The notes under the pieces: generated by a model
Databases searched by the model: none
What the model was told of the DNA's origin: nothing
The model's input: the letters and a program-made list of their open reading frames with translations, nothing else
In this document: positions 1 to 8,473 of the stretch, piece by piece
How the letters are laid out: each line of letters starts with the position of its first letter
How positions within the stretch are numbered: position 1 is the stretch's first letter
Assembly: GCA_963662375.2 (NCBI GenBank)
Contig: CAXXRP010000010.1
Location: 434,001-498,000 of the forward strand
Source: UBA11612 sp963662375
Lineage (GTDB): Bacteria; Pseudomonadota; Alphaproteobacteria; Rhodospirillales; Rhodospirillaceae
Length of the DNA: 64,000 nt
Direction of reading: 5' to 3'
Made by a program: the position numbers and the translations under genes

Positions 1-47
1 GACCGGCTCTGCCAGCAACGCAATTCATTATCACTGACCTTTCGTGC

Positions 48-479
48 ATGACTGCTGCAACGATACTTCCCCATGTGAATGCGGCCCTTAACACGGTTTC
101 CACGATCCTTCTCGTTATTGGATTCACGTTTATCCGAAGGGGACGACGGGAGACGCACAAAAAAGTTATGATCTCGGCGATGGCCGTGTCGGCGGTGTTT
201 CTTGTTTGTTATGTCATCTATCACTTTACGGCGCCAATTTTTGTGTTTCCAGGTACTGGCTGGACCGTGTCTGCGTACTACACGCTTCTCATAAGCCACG
301 TGATCTTGGCGACGATCGTGGCGCCTATGGTGGCGACGACGGCATGGCGCGCTCTAAATGGATCATTCCACCGGCACAAGGCCATCGCCCGGTGGACGCT
401 GCCGATATGGCTATACGTAACCGTGACCGGCGTGGTGATTTATGCCATTCTTTATCACGTTTATCCTGCCAGCCCATGA
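48..479 (+). CDS. DUF420 (CtaM/YozB-like) membrane protein
   Basis: A 143-residue protein with about four hydrophobic segments and conserved-looking histidines in 'LPHVNA', 'HKK', 'YHF', 'SHVILA' and 'RHKAIAR'. This matches the DUF420 family, whose Bacillus member CtaM is needed to make an active heme-copper oxidase. It lies directly upstream of an oxidase subunit I-like gene and heme O synthase, so a role in oxidase maturation at the inner membrane is a fair inference. The ATG at 48 follows a weak ribosome-binding region. The family is seen in the sequence; the function is transferred from distant homologues. Confidence 0.8.
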   Translation: MTAATILPHVNAALNTVSTILLVIGFTFIRRGRRETHKKVMISAMAVSAVFLVCYVIYHFTAPIFVFPGTGWTVSAYYTLLISHVILATIVAPMVATTAWRALNGSFHRHKAIARWTLPIWLYVTVTGVVIYAILYHVYPASP

Positions 480-500
480 CGCGCCCTTAGGGAAGTCGCC

Positions 501-515
501 GGGGGGGGGGGGGGG
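501..515 (+). repeat. Run of 15 G residues
   Basis: An uninterrupted G15 tract lies 22 bases after the DUF420 stop and 33 bases before the oxidase ATG at 549. A run of this length is not expected by chance. It sits where a promoter or leader of the oxidase gene would be, so length change by slippage could alter expression. An assembly or sequencing artefact is the main alternative. Confidence 0.9.
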
Positions 516-548
516 CTGAAAGTTCCGGGCCGGTAAAAGCTAAAAAAA

Positions 549-2030
549 ATGGACGATCAAGAAGTTTCCACGCGGGCAATGCCGCCGTCGGCCGATGTGG
601 CGGTGGATGGCAATATTGCCGGAAAGCTCATCCCCCATCTTGCATATGAATTACGGGGATGGGTGGGGCTGCCCCTTGCGGCATTGGCATTGGCCGGTTT
701 CATGGCGCTCTTGCTGGCCTTGGCGCGCATTCCCGGCGCCGAGTTTTTGCTGCCTTGGACCGGCGAGACCTTCTTCCAGAAAGCATTGGTGGCACACGTT
801 ACGTTTGCATTTGTGGTTTGGTACATGGGAGTGCACGGCGCTATGACCGTGCTGGCGACCGCACAGTGCGCCGGCGGGGTCGAGGAGGTCGGACCGCTCA
901 GCATCGTCGTCGGCCGGACTGCGCTCTACGGCGCCGGCCTAAGTCTTCTCATGATGCTAGTGCCCGCTGTGGCGGATTTGGGCGAGCCGTCGTTGAACAA
1001 CTATGTTCCGGTGCTGGTCCATCCATTGTTTTACGCGGGCCTTGCGTTGCTCGCACTGTGTGTGGCGCTTCCGGTGATCCGCCTACTCGCTATTATAGTG
1101 CGAAGACGAGAGTTGGAGGCTTCCACGTTTGGTATTGCGGCCGCGGGGGTCATTTATCTTATCAGTCTTGTTTGTGTGGTGGCGGCCGCAGCAACCATTC
1201 CCCAGAACGCCGGCACTGTCGGCTCCAACGAGTATGTGATGTGGGGCGGGGGACATGTCCTGCAGTTTGTCAATACCGCGCTCATGCTGTGCGCGTTTTA
1301 CATGCTCTCGCGCATCACATTGGGTGAAACACCGATCAAGGAGAACTGGTTCAAGGCCATGCTTCTGATCATGGTTGCCGGTGTGGCTACCGGACCGTCG
1401 TTGTACGTAACGTTTGAGGGTGGCGATCCGACCCTGCGGTTGGCTTTTACATACATGTATTGGTTTGCTCTGCCGGTGCCTGCGACGGTCATACTGGCGA
1501 GTGTCGCGTTGCTCCTTTACAAGCGCCGCGCAGATTTGTCGCATGGTGCACCAGAGGCGATCGGTATGGCAGCTGCGCTTGGCTTGTTCTCCTTCGGAGG
1601 GGTTATCGGATTCTTCGAGGGTTCCGCCGATACGCGCACGCCGAGCCACTATCACGCGATGCTGATCGCCGTGACCTTGGGATTCATTGCACTTTATTTT
1701 GCGTTGTTCCTGCCTTTGCTAGGGTTGAGGAATTCTCAGCGTGGCTTGCGGACAAGCATGTACTTGTTGTTGGGAGGGGGCCAGTTCCTGCATTCCCTGG
1801 GTCTATACCTGGGGGGGCTGGAGGGCGTGGTCCGCAAGACGGCGGGAGCAGCGCAGGGTCTCGATAGCGGTTGGAAAGTCGTGACGATGTCTATGATGGG
1901 GTTGGGCGGCGTTGTGGCTGTGGCCGGTGGTGTGATCTTCGTTGTGTTGACGGGCCGAATGCTGTTGGCAAGGGGTGATGGGGGTGCTACCGCAAGTCCC
2001 GTGACGTCGGCTGGGGCCGGGGCCGAATAA
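549..2030 (+). CDS. Heme-copper oxidase subunit I-like protein (COX1/cbb3-like)
   Basis: A 493-residue polytopic membrane protein with about 12 hydrophobic segments. Histidines in the usual oxidase positions are seen in 'AHVTFAF' near residue 82, 'WGGGHVLQF' near 234 (the CuB-ligand helix) and 'SHYHAML' near 374 (the HxH heme pair). The His-His pair that normally follows the GH motif is not seen; that helix reads 'YMYWFALPVP'. The protein may therefore lack a normal CuB site. No subunit II or III gene is adjacent. It is flanked by DUF420 and ctaB, consistent with a respiratory role. The start ATG at 549 follows an A8 run and has no clear Shine-Dalgarno. Confidence 0.75.
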   Translation: MDDQEVSTRAMPPSADVAVDGNIAGKLIPHLAYELRGWVGLPLAALALAGFMALLLALARIPGAEFLLPWTGETFFQKALVAHVTFAFVVWYMGVHGAMTVLATAQCAGGVEEVGPLSIVVGRTALYGAGLSLLMMLVPAVADLGEPSLNNYVPVLVHPLFYAGLALLALCVALPVIRLLAIIVRRRELEASTFGIAAAGVIYLISLVCVVAAAATIPQNAGTVGSNEYVMWGGGHVLQFVNTALMLCAFYMLSRITLGETPIKENWFKAMLLIMVAGVATGPSLYVTFEGGDPTLRLAFTYMYWFALPVPATVILASVALLLYKRRADLSHGAPEAIGMAAALGLFSFGGVIGFFEGSADTRTPSHYHAMLIAVTLGFIALYFALFLPLLGLRNSQRGLRTSMYLLLGGGQFLHSLGLYLGGLEGVVRKTAGAAQGLDSGWKVVTMSMMGLGGVVAVAGGVIFVVLTGRMLLARGDGGATASPVTSAGAGAE

Positions 2031-2060
2031 GCGATTTTAGGATTGAGGCAGAAGAAGCGT

Positions 2061-2936
2061 ATGCAAGTCCGCAGCTATATCGAGCTCATGAAGCTCCGAA
2101 TCGGATTTCTGATCGCCGTCAGCGCGATGGCGGGCTACGCCGCCATCGCCCATCAAGTGGATGCATGGCAGTTGGCCATACTATTTGTGGTGATGCTGCT
2201 CGGTTCGTCCGGCTCCGCTGTTTTCAACCAGTTTTACGACCGAGATATCGACCGGTTAATGCCGCGCACCGCCAACAGGCCGCTTGCGACCGGGACGTTG
2301 GAAGACGCTCGCCATGCACTTTGGTTTTCTGGTTTACTACTGGTGGCAGGGTGCGCCTTAGCGCTGCTGGCGTTCAACTGGGTTGTAGCGTTACATCTGT
2401 TTCTTGGGGCGTTCGTCTACGGCATCGTCTATACGGTGTGGCTGAAGCGACGTCATTGGACCAACATCATCATCGGCGGCGTGGCGGGGAGTTTCGCCGT
2501 TCTGGCCGGCGCCGCGGCAGTGGACCCGAACATCTGGCTGTTGCCGGCGCTCATGGCCATCATTCTATTTTTGTGGACGCCGTCCCATTTCTGGGCGCTC
2601 GCCATTCTCATTAAGGACGATTACGCCAAGGCAGGGGTTCCTATGCTGCCGGTTATCGCCGGCGATGCCGCGTGTGCCAAATGGATTTTCGCCAATACAG
2701 TGGCTCTGGTCGCCTCGGCCATCCTGCCGGTGGTGTTCGGCCAGTTAGGCTGGATATACGCCGTGGTCTCGATGGTATTTGGCGCGCGCTTCCTGTGGCT
2801 CAACTGGAAGCTGGTGGGTGACCCCTCTCGGGAACTGGCGCGCCGGAATTTTCTATTTTCGATGCAGTATCTCGCTGGTGTGTTTCTGGCGGTGGTCATC
2901 GACAAGCATGTACCGCTGTCGGTCCTCGGTCTCTAA
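2061..2936 (+). CDS. ctaB: Protoheme IX farnesyltransferase (heme O synthase)
   Basis: UbiA-type prenyltransferase of about 291 residues that adds a farnesyl group to heme b to make heme O for terminal oxidases. The diagnostic motif 'NQFYDRDIDRLMPRT' lies near residue 60, followed by 'RPLATG', and a second Asp-rich site near 'IKDDYAKAGVPM'. Several membrane helices are evident. I chose ATG 2061, giving 'MQVRSYIELMKLR', the usual family start, over an upstream TTG at 2043. It lies 30 bases after the oxidase stop, so the three genes probably form one operon. It converges on the DUF2237 gene with only 3 bases between the stops. Confidence 0.93.
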   Translation: MQVRSYIELMKLRIGFLIAVSAMAGYAAIAHQVDAWQLAILFVVMLLGSSGSAVFNQFYDRDIDRLMPRTANRPLATGTLEDARHALWFSGLLLVAGCALALLAFNWVVALHLFLGAFVYGIVYTVWLKRRHWTNIIIGGVAGSFAVLAGAAAVDPNIWLLPALMAIILFLWTPSHFWALAILIKDDYAKAGVPMLPVIAGDAACAKWIFANTVALVASAILPVVFGQLGWIYAVVSMVFGARFLWLNWKLVGDPSRELARRNFLFSMQYLAGVFLAVVIDKHVPLSVLGL

Positions 2937-2939
2937 ACT

Positions 2940-3332
2940 TCAGTTCAGATCAACTGCGAATTTTTTCAAGTCCGCGAGTTCGGTGTAGTCCAGTGCGCCC
3001 TCATGGGTGGCTGCAAGAACAACCTTGGGCGCCATTCCCTCTTCAAACGCTTGTTGCCAGCGCGGTGCGCAGAGACACCACCGGTCGCCTGGCTTGAGGC
3101 CCGGGAAGCTGTAGTCCGGCGTGGGAGTAGAAAGATCATTGCCGGTGCGTTTGCTAAAGGCGAGAAACTCGGCAGTTGTGACAACACAAACCGTGTGCGA
3201 GCCTAGGTCCGCCGGGCCGGTATTGCAGCAACCGTCGCGGAAAAATCCTGTCAACGGCTTCGCCGAACAGGTGGTCAGAGATCCGCCCAGAACGTTCCGG
3301 GCCGGGCGTTGTGGTTCGCTCATATCGCGCAT
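2940..3332 (-). CDS. DUF2237 family protein
   Basis: A cysteine-rich protein of about 130 residues with the family hallmarks 'NVLGG', 'GFFRDGCCNTGP', 'HTVCV', 'NDLSTP' and 'PGLKPGDRWCLCA', in the expected order and length. Members are common in proteobacteria but have no established function. Start ATG 3332 is preceded by GGAGGAC at good spacing. The reading frame is open further upstream, but that part overlaps the decayed CFA-synthase gene and is not coding here. Confidence 0.85.
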   Translation of the reverse strand: MRDMSEPQRPARNVLGGSLTTCSAKPLTGFFRDGCCNTGPADLGSHTVCVVTTAEFLAFSKRTGNDLSTPTPDYSFPGLKPGDRWCLCAPRWQQAFEEGMAPKVVLAATHEGALDYTELADLKKFAVDLN

Positions 3333-3457
3333 GCGTGTCCTCCAGACCTCCGGCCCACTATAGCGTAAAATGGTGACTGGTTCACTGACTAGCGCGAAGC
3401 TCGGCAATGAATTGGAAGCCAGTCGTCCCGCTGGCATAGGGAGGCGCCTGCCGACAC

Positions 3458-3805
3458 TACGAGCAGCCGCGAACCAGTTTGAACTGATCGACATTGATGG
3501 CGTTGGCACGAAAACCGCCTTCGCAGTAGGCGAGATACATCTCTCACATGCGGCGAAACCTCTCGTCAAATCCTAAAGGTTCGATGATGGGCCAGGCGCT
3601 GAGGAAGCGGTAGTGCCACTGATTGAGCGTGTACGCGTAGCTTTCGCGAAACATGATAACGCCTTCGAACTGCAGTTTCGCCCGCTCGAACTGCGTTTTT
3701 AGGGAGTCGACAGACGGCAGCATACCGCCCCGGAAGATGTAATGTTGAATGCAATCCGCGTTACGTCGGTATCTGTCGAAGCGCTCTTCCGCAATATGGA
3801 GCGGG
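3458..3805 (-). pseudogene. Cyclopropane-fatty-acyl-phospholipid synthase, C-terminal remnant
   Basis: Reading leftwards, the frame encodes 'ERFDRYRRNADCIQHYIF', 'GGMLPSVDSL' and 'SYAYTLNQWHYRFLSAWP', which are typical of the C-terminal part of CFA synthase. The frame is then stopped by TGA at about 3547 where the family has Trp ('RRM-stop-EMYLAYCEGGF'). It stays open after the stop through 'CEGGFRANAINVDQFKLV' to a TAG at 3458. Everything upstream of 'NPLHIAEERF' is missing, and the Sel1-repeat gene ends at that point. It is a 5'-deleted gene with a nonsense mutation and certainly not functional. Confidence 0.85.
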
Positions 3806-4405
3806 TTACTTTTTGGGCTTCCAGGCGGCGAACAGCTTTTCCGCCTCCGCAATTTGTGCCGCGGTCATCTTAGCTGCGACGCGATCGCGTCGCCCCGCGG
3901 CCATTTTATCTTCTTTGCCTGCGATGTTGAACCATAGGTGCGCCTGGACGACATCCACGGGTACGCCTTTGGCGCCTGTGGAGTAGATGATTCCCAAGCT
4001 GCTCTGGGCGGGCGGGTGCCCCTGACCTGCAGCTAGGAGAAACCACTTCACGGCCTGCGCTGGGTTCGGCCTAACGCTTTCTCCGAGCTGATACATATCT
4101 CCGACAGCGTTCTCGGCGTCGGGGAGGCCTTTCGCGGCGGCCTGACGGTACCACTTCATCGCCTCCACCCAACTACGCTTAACACCCTGTCCAGTATAAT
4201 ACATGGTACCCATGTTAAACATTGCGTACTCGTTGCCGCCTTTGGCGGCTCGCTGATAGAGCGAGATGGCGGTTTCATAGTCGCCCGCTTCCTGCGCTTT
4301 AAACGCTGCATTGGTGTCCTCTGCTGGTCCAGCAACGGCGGCGCTAGAGGCAAAGACGAACGCAGCTATGAACCCGATGAGAGTTATACGAATGGTCTGT
4401 GTCAT
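3806..4405 (-). CDS. Sel1-like (TPR) repeat exported protein
   Basis: A protein of about 199 residues. It starts with a signal peptide (MTQTIRITLIGFIAAFVFAS, cleavage near AVA-GP), followed by Sel1 repeats. Typical units are 'AAKGGNEYAMFNMGTMYYTG', 'AAAKGLPDAENAVGDMYQLG' and 'AAGQGHPPAQSSLGIIYSTG', spanning about residues 55-165. Sel1 proteins are periplasmic or envelope scaffolds; no specific partner can be named. ATG 4405 is chosen because GGAGGG lies about 8 bases upstream; a longer reading begins at 4435. The gene ends exactly where the CFA-synthase remnant begins, suggesting a deletion joined the two. Two 23-bp tandem repeats lie just upstream. Confidence 0.82.
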   Translation of the reverse strand: MTQTIRITLIGFIAAFVFASSAAVAGPAEDTNAAFKAQEAGDYETAISLYQRAAKGGNEYAMFNMGTMYYTGQGVKRSWVEAMKWYRQAAAKGLPDAENAVGDMYQLGESVRPNPAQAVKWFLLAAGQGHPPAQSSLGIIYSTGAKGVPVDVVQAHLWFNIAGKEDKMAAGRRDRVAAKMTAAQIAEAEKLFAAWKPKK

Positions 4406-4439
4406 GACGGACCCCCTCCGCTTGGCGATTGACATATAA

Positions 4440-4485
4440 GCGTACTACTCCAGGATCAGTAAGTGTACTACGCCAGGACCAGCTT
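4440..4485. repeat. Two imperfect 23-bp tandem repeats upstream of the Sel1 gene
   Basis: The units at 4440-4462 and 4463-4485 share the core GTACTAC(T/G)CCAGGA(T/C)CAG. They begin 35 bases upstream of the leftward Sel1-protein start, about two helical turns apart. That is a plausible tandem operator, but no regulator is known. The remaining 4486-4983 shows no gene I can support. Confidence 0.5.
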
Positions 4486-4983
4486 TTAAATGCCTCCTCT
4501 ACCAGCTGGGACCCAAGAAAACCCCCGGTTAAGCAGGTTTTTTCGCCCTATGCGTGCCAAACTGGCGCACCGCGCGTCAATAAGAGCCATACGGTCAATG
4601 GCCAAAAATCGACGCAGCCATCCGGAGCAGAGTGTGGGTGTCTAAAAAATTTGAACCCGGGCGTGGCGCGCCAGACACGGGCAACGACCCCAGGAGAATA
4701 ATTCGGCAGGCTCCTATATTGTGGACGCGATCGCGGCAAGACGGAAAGAATATAGGTTCACGCTGCAATACGCGAATGACAATGCCAATCTATTTGTATC
4801 AGATATGAAAAACTTTGCTTCCAAATGACTATAGTTTTTAACCTCGCAGAGCAACGCAAAGCGATCAAACAGTTCGGGTATATGCCCAAACCTGTAAACT
4901 CAACCACCCTGTTGGTGTTGGGCGGCCCATGTAGGCTCCTGATGCGCGCCAAACTTCTTGCGCTATCCAGATGACTCCCTGCC

Positions 4984-5598
4984 GTCATTTTGGCGGGCGG
5001 GCAGGCGCGTCGTATGGATGGGGCCGATAAACCGTTTTGTGTTCTTGGCGGTAAAGCCCTTTTGTCCCATGTGATCAGCCGCATTCGACCGCAGGTGCCC
5101 GCCGTTGTAATAAGCGGCAATGGTGATTTAAGTCGTTTTTCGTGCTTGGGACCTCCCCGTCGTGCCGGACGCTGTAGCTACGGACCTGGGCCCTCTCGCG
5201 GGCTTGTTGGCGGGCATGTATTGGGCCAAAAGCCATAGCCCCGCAGCTGAATGCGTGGTTTTGTTGCCAGCTGACGTGCCGTTCTTGCCGCTAGACTACG
5301 TTCAACGATTGTCGGAGAAGCGCCAGGAGACGGACGCGGACGTTGTCATGGCGTCCAGCGGCGGACGGTCCATTTCGCCGCGGCTTTGTGGCCGGTTTAT
5401 GTGGCTGGCGAATTGCACCAAACACTATCCAGCTCCGGTTCCTTCAGGGTTGAGGCGTTCGCGAACCGCCTCCAAACAGCTATTGTGGAATTCGACACCG
5501 CGCCCTTCGATCCATTCCACAATGTTAACTCGCCGGAAGACCTTGCCGCAGCCGAGGCACTGCTACCAACCGTGCAACGTGGCTCGGCCCATTACTAA
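4984..5598 (+). pseudogene. mobA: Molybdenum cofactor guanylyltransferase, frameshifted
   Basis: Three pieces in three frames together give a MobA protein. Piece one is 'VILAGGQARRMDGADKPFC' (the nucleotide-binding loop) to about 5140. Piece two is 'LPVVPDAVATDLGPLAGLLA' to 'VVLLPADVPFLP', to about 5370. Piece three is 'ALWPVYVAGELHQTL' to 'FHNVNSPEDLAAAEALL', stopping at 5598. Intact MobA attaches GMP to molybdopterin to make the bis-MGD cofactor. Frameshifts near 5140 and 5370 disable it. The start is also unclear: an ATG at 4971 is out of frame and the in-frame codon at 4972 is TGA. No molybdoenzyme gene is seen in the window. Confidence 0.85.
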
Positions 5599-5729
5599 TT
5601 TCTTGCCCGACGTGTGACGACGAAATGGGCTGAGCCTAGCCGACTATTTATTTCCGAAACTCTGCTGTAAATTTGTGCAGCTCATCCAAGATTCATAGAA
5701 TTCAATAATTTTTGCGATTGGAGCGAATT

Positions 5730-6152
5730 ATGGAATCCCAATCTGAGGGCTGGTCGATCGAGCGGGTGCGCGTTCACATAGACGAGCATCTACCGGTCGC
5801 AAACCTGCTCGGCTTAGAGATCAAAGCGTTGAGTCCGTCATCCTGTGATGTCGTGATTATTAACCCTCCCAGTCTTCTCCGCCCTGGTGGATCGATCGCA
5901 GGGCCGGCTCTGTTCGCTGCTGCCGACATTGGAAATTATGCCATCATTCTTGCGGCGCGGGGTGATCCAAGTGCCGTAACAATTGACACGGCTATCCACT
6001 TTTTACGTCCAGCTATGACCTCGCCAATGCTCGCTCGCACTACGCCGGCGCGGTTGGGGCGCCGACTGGCGATCATGGAAACGGTGATTTTTGACGAAAC
6101 CGAGCCAGAACGCCTTCTAGCGCGGGCCACATCAACTTGGGCATTTTCGTAG
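5730..6152 (+). CDS. Hotdog-fold thioesterase (PaaI-like)
   Basis: A protein of about 140 residues with a hotdog-type pattern: an N-terminal helix, 'GLEIKALSPSSCDVVI', the central helix region 'RPGGSIAGPALFAAADIGNY', then 'AVTIDTAIHFLRPAM' and a long beta pair ending 'ARATSTWAF'. This resembles PaaI/DUF4442-type acyl-CoA thioesterases; the substrate is unknown. ATG 5730 follows GGAG at 6-7 bases; an upstream TTG at 5712 is less likely. It stands alone beside decayed sequence and appears intact. Confidence 0.75.
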   Translation: MESQSEGWSIERVRVHIDEHLPVANLLGLEIKALSPSSCDVVIINPPSLLRPGGSIAGPALFAAADIGNYAIILAARGDPSAVTIDTAIHFLRPAMTSPMLARTTPARLGRRLAIMETVIFDETEPERLLARATSTWAFS

Positions 6153-6794
6153 GCTGTCTTCAATTCTCCGATAGCGGACGCAGTTGTAAAGTCCCATCGG
6201 TGATCCGCATTGTGTTTGCGTTCTCCCGACAACCTCATCGATGAATTGGGCAACATTGGCAAGTGCCTTTCGGCCCTCCGGTAGGAAAAAGCTGTGGAGT
6301 TGCCAGACATGACGCCGCACAGTCCCATTGGCGCATTGATGTGGGGGGATGCAATGGCGGCGATCCGCTGACGAGTACCGATCGGTCACCTAGGAAGGGC
6401 CGAGTATGGCGCACTTTCAATGTGATGCGGCCCCGGTCTGGGAGAGCCATAAGGCAGACGAGCGGGAAGTCGTGTCCGGCTTGGGGGTGGGGATAGTATC
6501 TGCGCGAGAGGGGGACCCCATTGTTGAAACCGGTGCGCCTTTGCGTGTAAGCGAGACGGGCTCTGGAAAGTAGAAGCAGTGTCCAAGAGGCGCTGGCAAA
6601 ACATCGCGGAAGCCAAAGCGAAAATTAGAATAAAGATACAATCGAGCGGATGGCGGGCAGAGATTCTCTATGCGATTCATTTTCCGTCCACCATTGGTCC
6701 TCAGCGTCCCATGGTTAGGGATGGGTTCAGAGATGGGTAGATCCAAAACTACCCACATAACTTCATTGGAAATAAATAATAATATACGTGTTAA
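6153..6794. other. No recognisable gene
   Basis: Short open frames exist on both strands but none is convincing. One, ATG 6406 to about 6564 on the plus strand, reads 'GVGIVSAREGDPIVETGAP' and could be a scrap of an old gene. I do not recognise it. The stretch may be decayed coding sequence, like its neighbours mobA and the CFA-synthase fragment. Confidence 0.5.
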
Positions 6795-6880
6795 TGGTGG
6801 AGGGGGAAGGATTCGAACCTTCGTACGCTGACGCGGCCAGATTTACAGTCTGGTGCCTTTAACCACTCGGCCACCCCTCC
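6795..6880 (-). tRNA. tRNA-Tyr (GTA)
   Basis: On the minus strand the gene begins GGAGGGGTGGCCGAGTGG. The anticodon loop is CTGTAAA with anticodon GTA, followed by a long variable arm as expected for bacterial tRNA-Tyr. The T arm is GGTTCGAATCC, the 3' acceptor strand is CCCCTCC, and CCA is encoded at 6797-6795. Confidence 0.96.
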
Positions 6881-7002
6881 GCAACCCAAGGAATTCCTTA
6901 GTGAAATAGGCTTCCTTCGACCGAGCCACCAAGTAGGATTTTGGTCCCTGCTTGTCAACGTGGAATCAAACCGCTAGGCCTGTGGCAAATAAGGTTTTTC
7001 AC

Positions 7003-7836
7003 ATGTCGAAGCACGAATCGCCCCGGCGCTCCCGCAACAATACGCGTTCTGTCGGCCGCCCTCAGTCCGCGCGCGGCGCCGCACGCCCGCAACACGGTTC
7101 CGATGATTTGTGGATTTACGGCCATCACGCGGTGGCAGCTGTGCTGGCAAACCCCGAGCGCAAAATTCTTCGCCTCATTGCTACGCCGGACGCGGCGGCC
7201 AAACTAAAAGAAGACGACTCCGTCCCGCGCGAAGCACTCACATATATCAGAAACGCAGCGCGCACGGAGATCGATACTGTTGTGGGTGCCAATAGCATCC
7301 ATCAAGGCACCGCCGTTTTAACGCGGTCGGTCGGATATGACCTGCTCGCTGTCTTGGAACGGGTTTCGGTTGATCCCAACGCCTGCGTCGTTGTGCTGGA
7401 TCAGGTCACTGACCCCCACAATGCCGGCGCCGTCTTGCGCTCCGCCGCCGCCTTTCGGGCGGCAGCCGTTATCGCGCCAGACCGCCATGCGCCCGAGGAG
7501 ACCGGCACCATGGCCAAATCGGCTTCCGGCGCTTTGGACAAAGTACCTTATATTAAGGCAGTTAATTTGGTCCGCGCCCTGGAACACCTCAAGTCATCCG
7601 GATTCTGGCTTGTCGGCCTCGCTGCGGACGCGCCCGTACACTTGTCCGGCGTACCCCTCAAGGGACGCGTTGCACTTGTCTTGGGCGCTGAAGGCGAAGG
7701 GTTGCGGCGGCTTGTCCGAAAGGCCTGTGATCATGTCGCCTCGCTTCCGATGAGCGGTGATATGGAGAGTCTCAATGTCTCCAACGCGGCAGCCGTCGCC
7801 CTGTACGAAAAGGCCCGCCAGACCTCAGAAACTTGA
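7003..7836 (+). CDS. rlmB: 23S rRNA 2'-O-methyltransferase, SpoU family (RlmB/TrmH)
   Basis: About 277 residues. A basic, low-complexity N-terminus (about 35 residues) precedes an L7Ae-like substrate-binding domain starting 'DLWIYGHHAVAAVLANPERK'. The SpoU knot domain carries all three motifs: 'DQVTDPHNAGAVLRSAAAF' (motif 1), 'LVLGAEGEGLRRLV' (motif 2) and 'LPMSGDMESLNVSNAAAVAL' (motif 3). It methylates a ribose in 23S rRNA using SAM. ATG 7003 follows AAGG; a longer reading from 6952 is not needed. It sits upstream of tRNA-Thr. Confidence 0.9.
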   Translation: MSKHESPRRSRNNTRSVGRPQSARGAARPQHGSDDLWIYGHHAVAAVLANPERKILRLIATPDAAAKLKEDDSVPREALTYIRNAARTEIDTVVGANSIHQGTAVLTRSVGYDLLAVLERVSVDPNACVVVLDQVTDPHNAGAVLRSAAAFRAAAVIAPDRHAPEETGTMAKSASGALDKVPYIKAVNLVRALEHLKSSGFWLVGLAADAPVHLSGVPLKGRVALVLGAEGEGLRRLVRKACDHVASLPMSGDMESLNVSNAAAVALYEKARQTSET

Positions 7837-7931
7837 ACACGCGCCAACCTCGGATTGGCGGTTCGCTCCCTTGCCCTTTTTAGCGCTCCGCCCTATCGTC
7901 GCGCCGCTTTGCGTTGGAGCTTGGCCTTTAC

Positions 7932-8007
<76 letters not shown>

Positions 8008-8218
8008 TATTTTTCAATGGTTCACCCAGAAATAGGCGCTTTTCATACACTTGATATGTGATTTGGGCTACCAGGGGGCTACCACCCGAACAAGGTTGGA
8101 GCGCCAGACACACATATAATAGGGAAGGGGTTGGCACGTCCTGACCGAGAGGCACCGCCTGGTACATTCGCCAATTCCGCTACACTTCCCTGAGAGGGAG
8201 TCATGCAAGTTTTCGGCT

Positions 8219-8276
8219 GACAATCGCCTAGCGGACTCTGACTCCGCCAATCTAGGTTCGAATCCTAGTCCCCCAG
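8219..8276 (+). pseudogene. tRNA-Gln (CTG) remnant
   Basis: The 3' two-thirds of a tRNA-Gln is present: anticodon stem GCGGA/TCCGC at 8231-8247 with loop CTCTGAC (anticodon CTG), T arm CTAGG-TTCGAAT-CCTAG, and 3' acceptor CCCCCAG. The 5' acceptor strand (expected TGGGGG) is absent and about 14 bases of the D arm are missing, so it cannot fold as a tRNA. Such 3' tRNA pieces often mark where an integrative element recombined. The rest of 8008-8470 holds no gene I can support. Confidence 0.75.
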
Positions 8277-8473
8277 CTACCTCTTTCTTTAAGAAATTCA
8301 AAAACGTACACCGTATGAGGCGCACATTTTTTGCGATTTCCAACGCGCAACATGCTGCCTCATAAATTCCGCAGTTTCTCTTGCTTTACGAAGCCCTGCG
8401 GATTTCTCCGTGCAACACACATGCAACACGATGTTCACGAGTTGTTTTTGAGTCCGAGCCGACAAGTTACTTA

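Noticed and set aside
3540..3560. TGA read as tryptophan
   Set aside because: The in-frame TGA in the CFA-synthase fragment sits where Trp is expected, but many intact genes here end in TGA, including all ATGA overlaps, so the code is standard.
6406..6564. Possible 52-codon gene on the plus strand
   Set aside because: No ribosome-binding site or recognisable family, and it lies in a decayed stretch.
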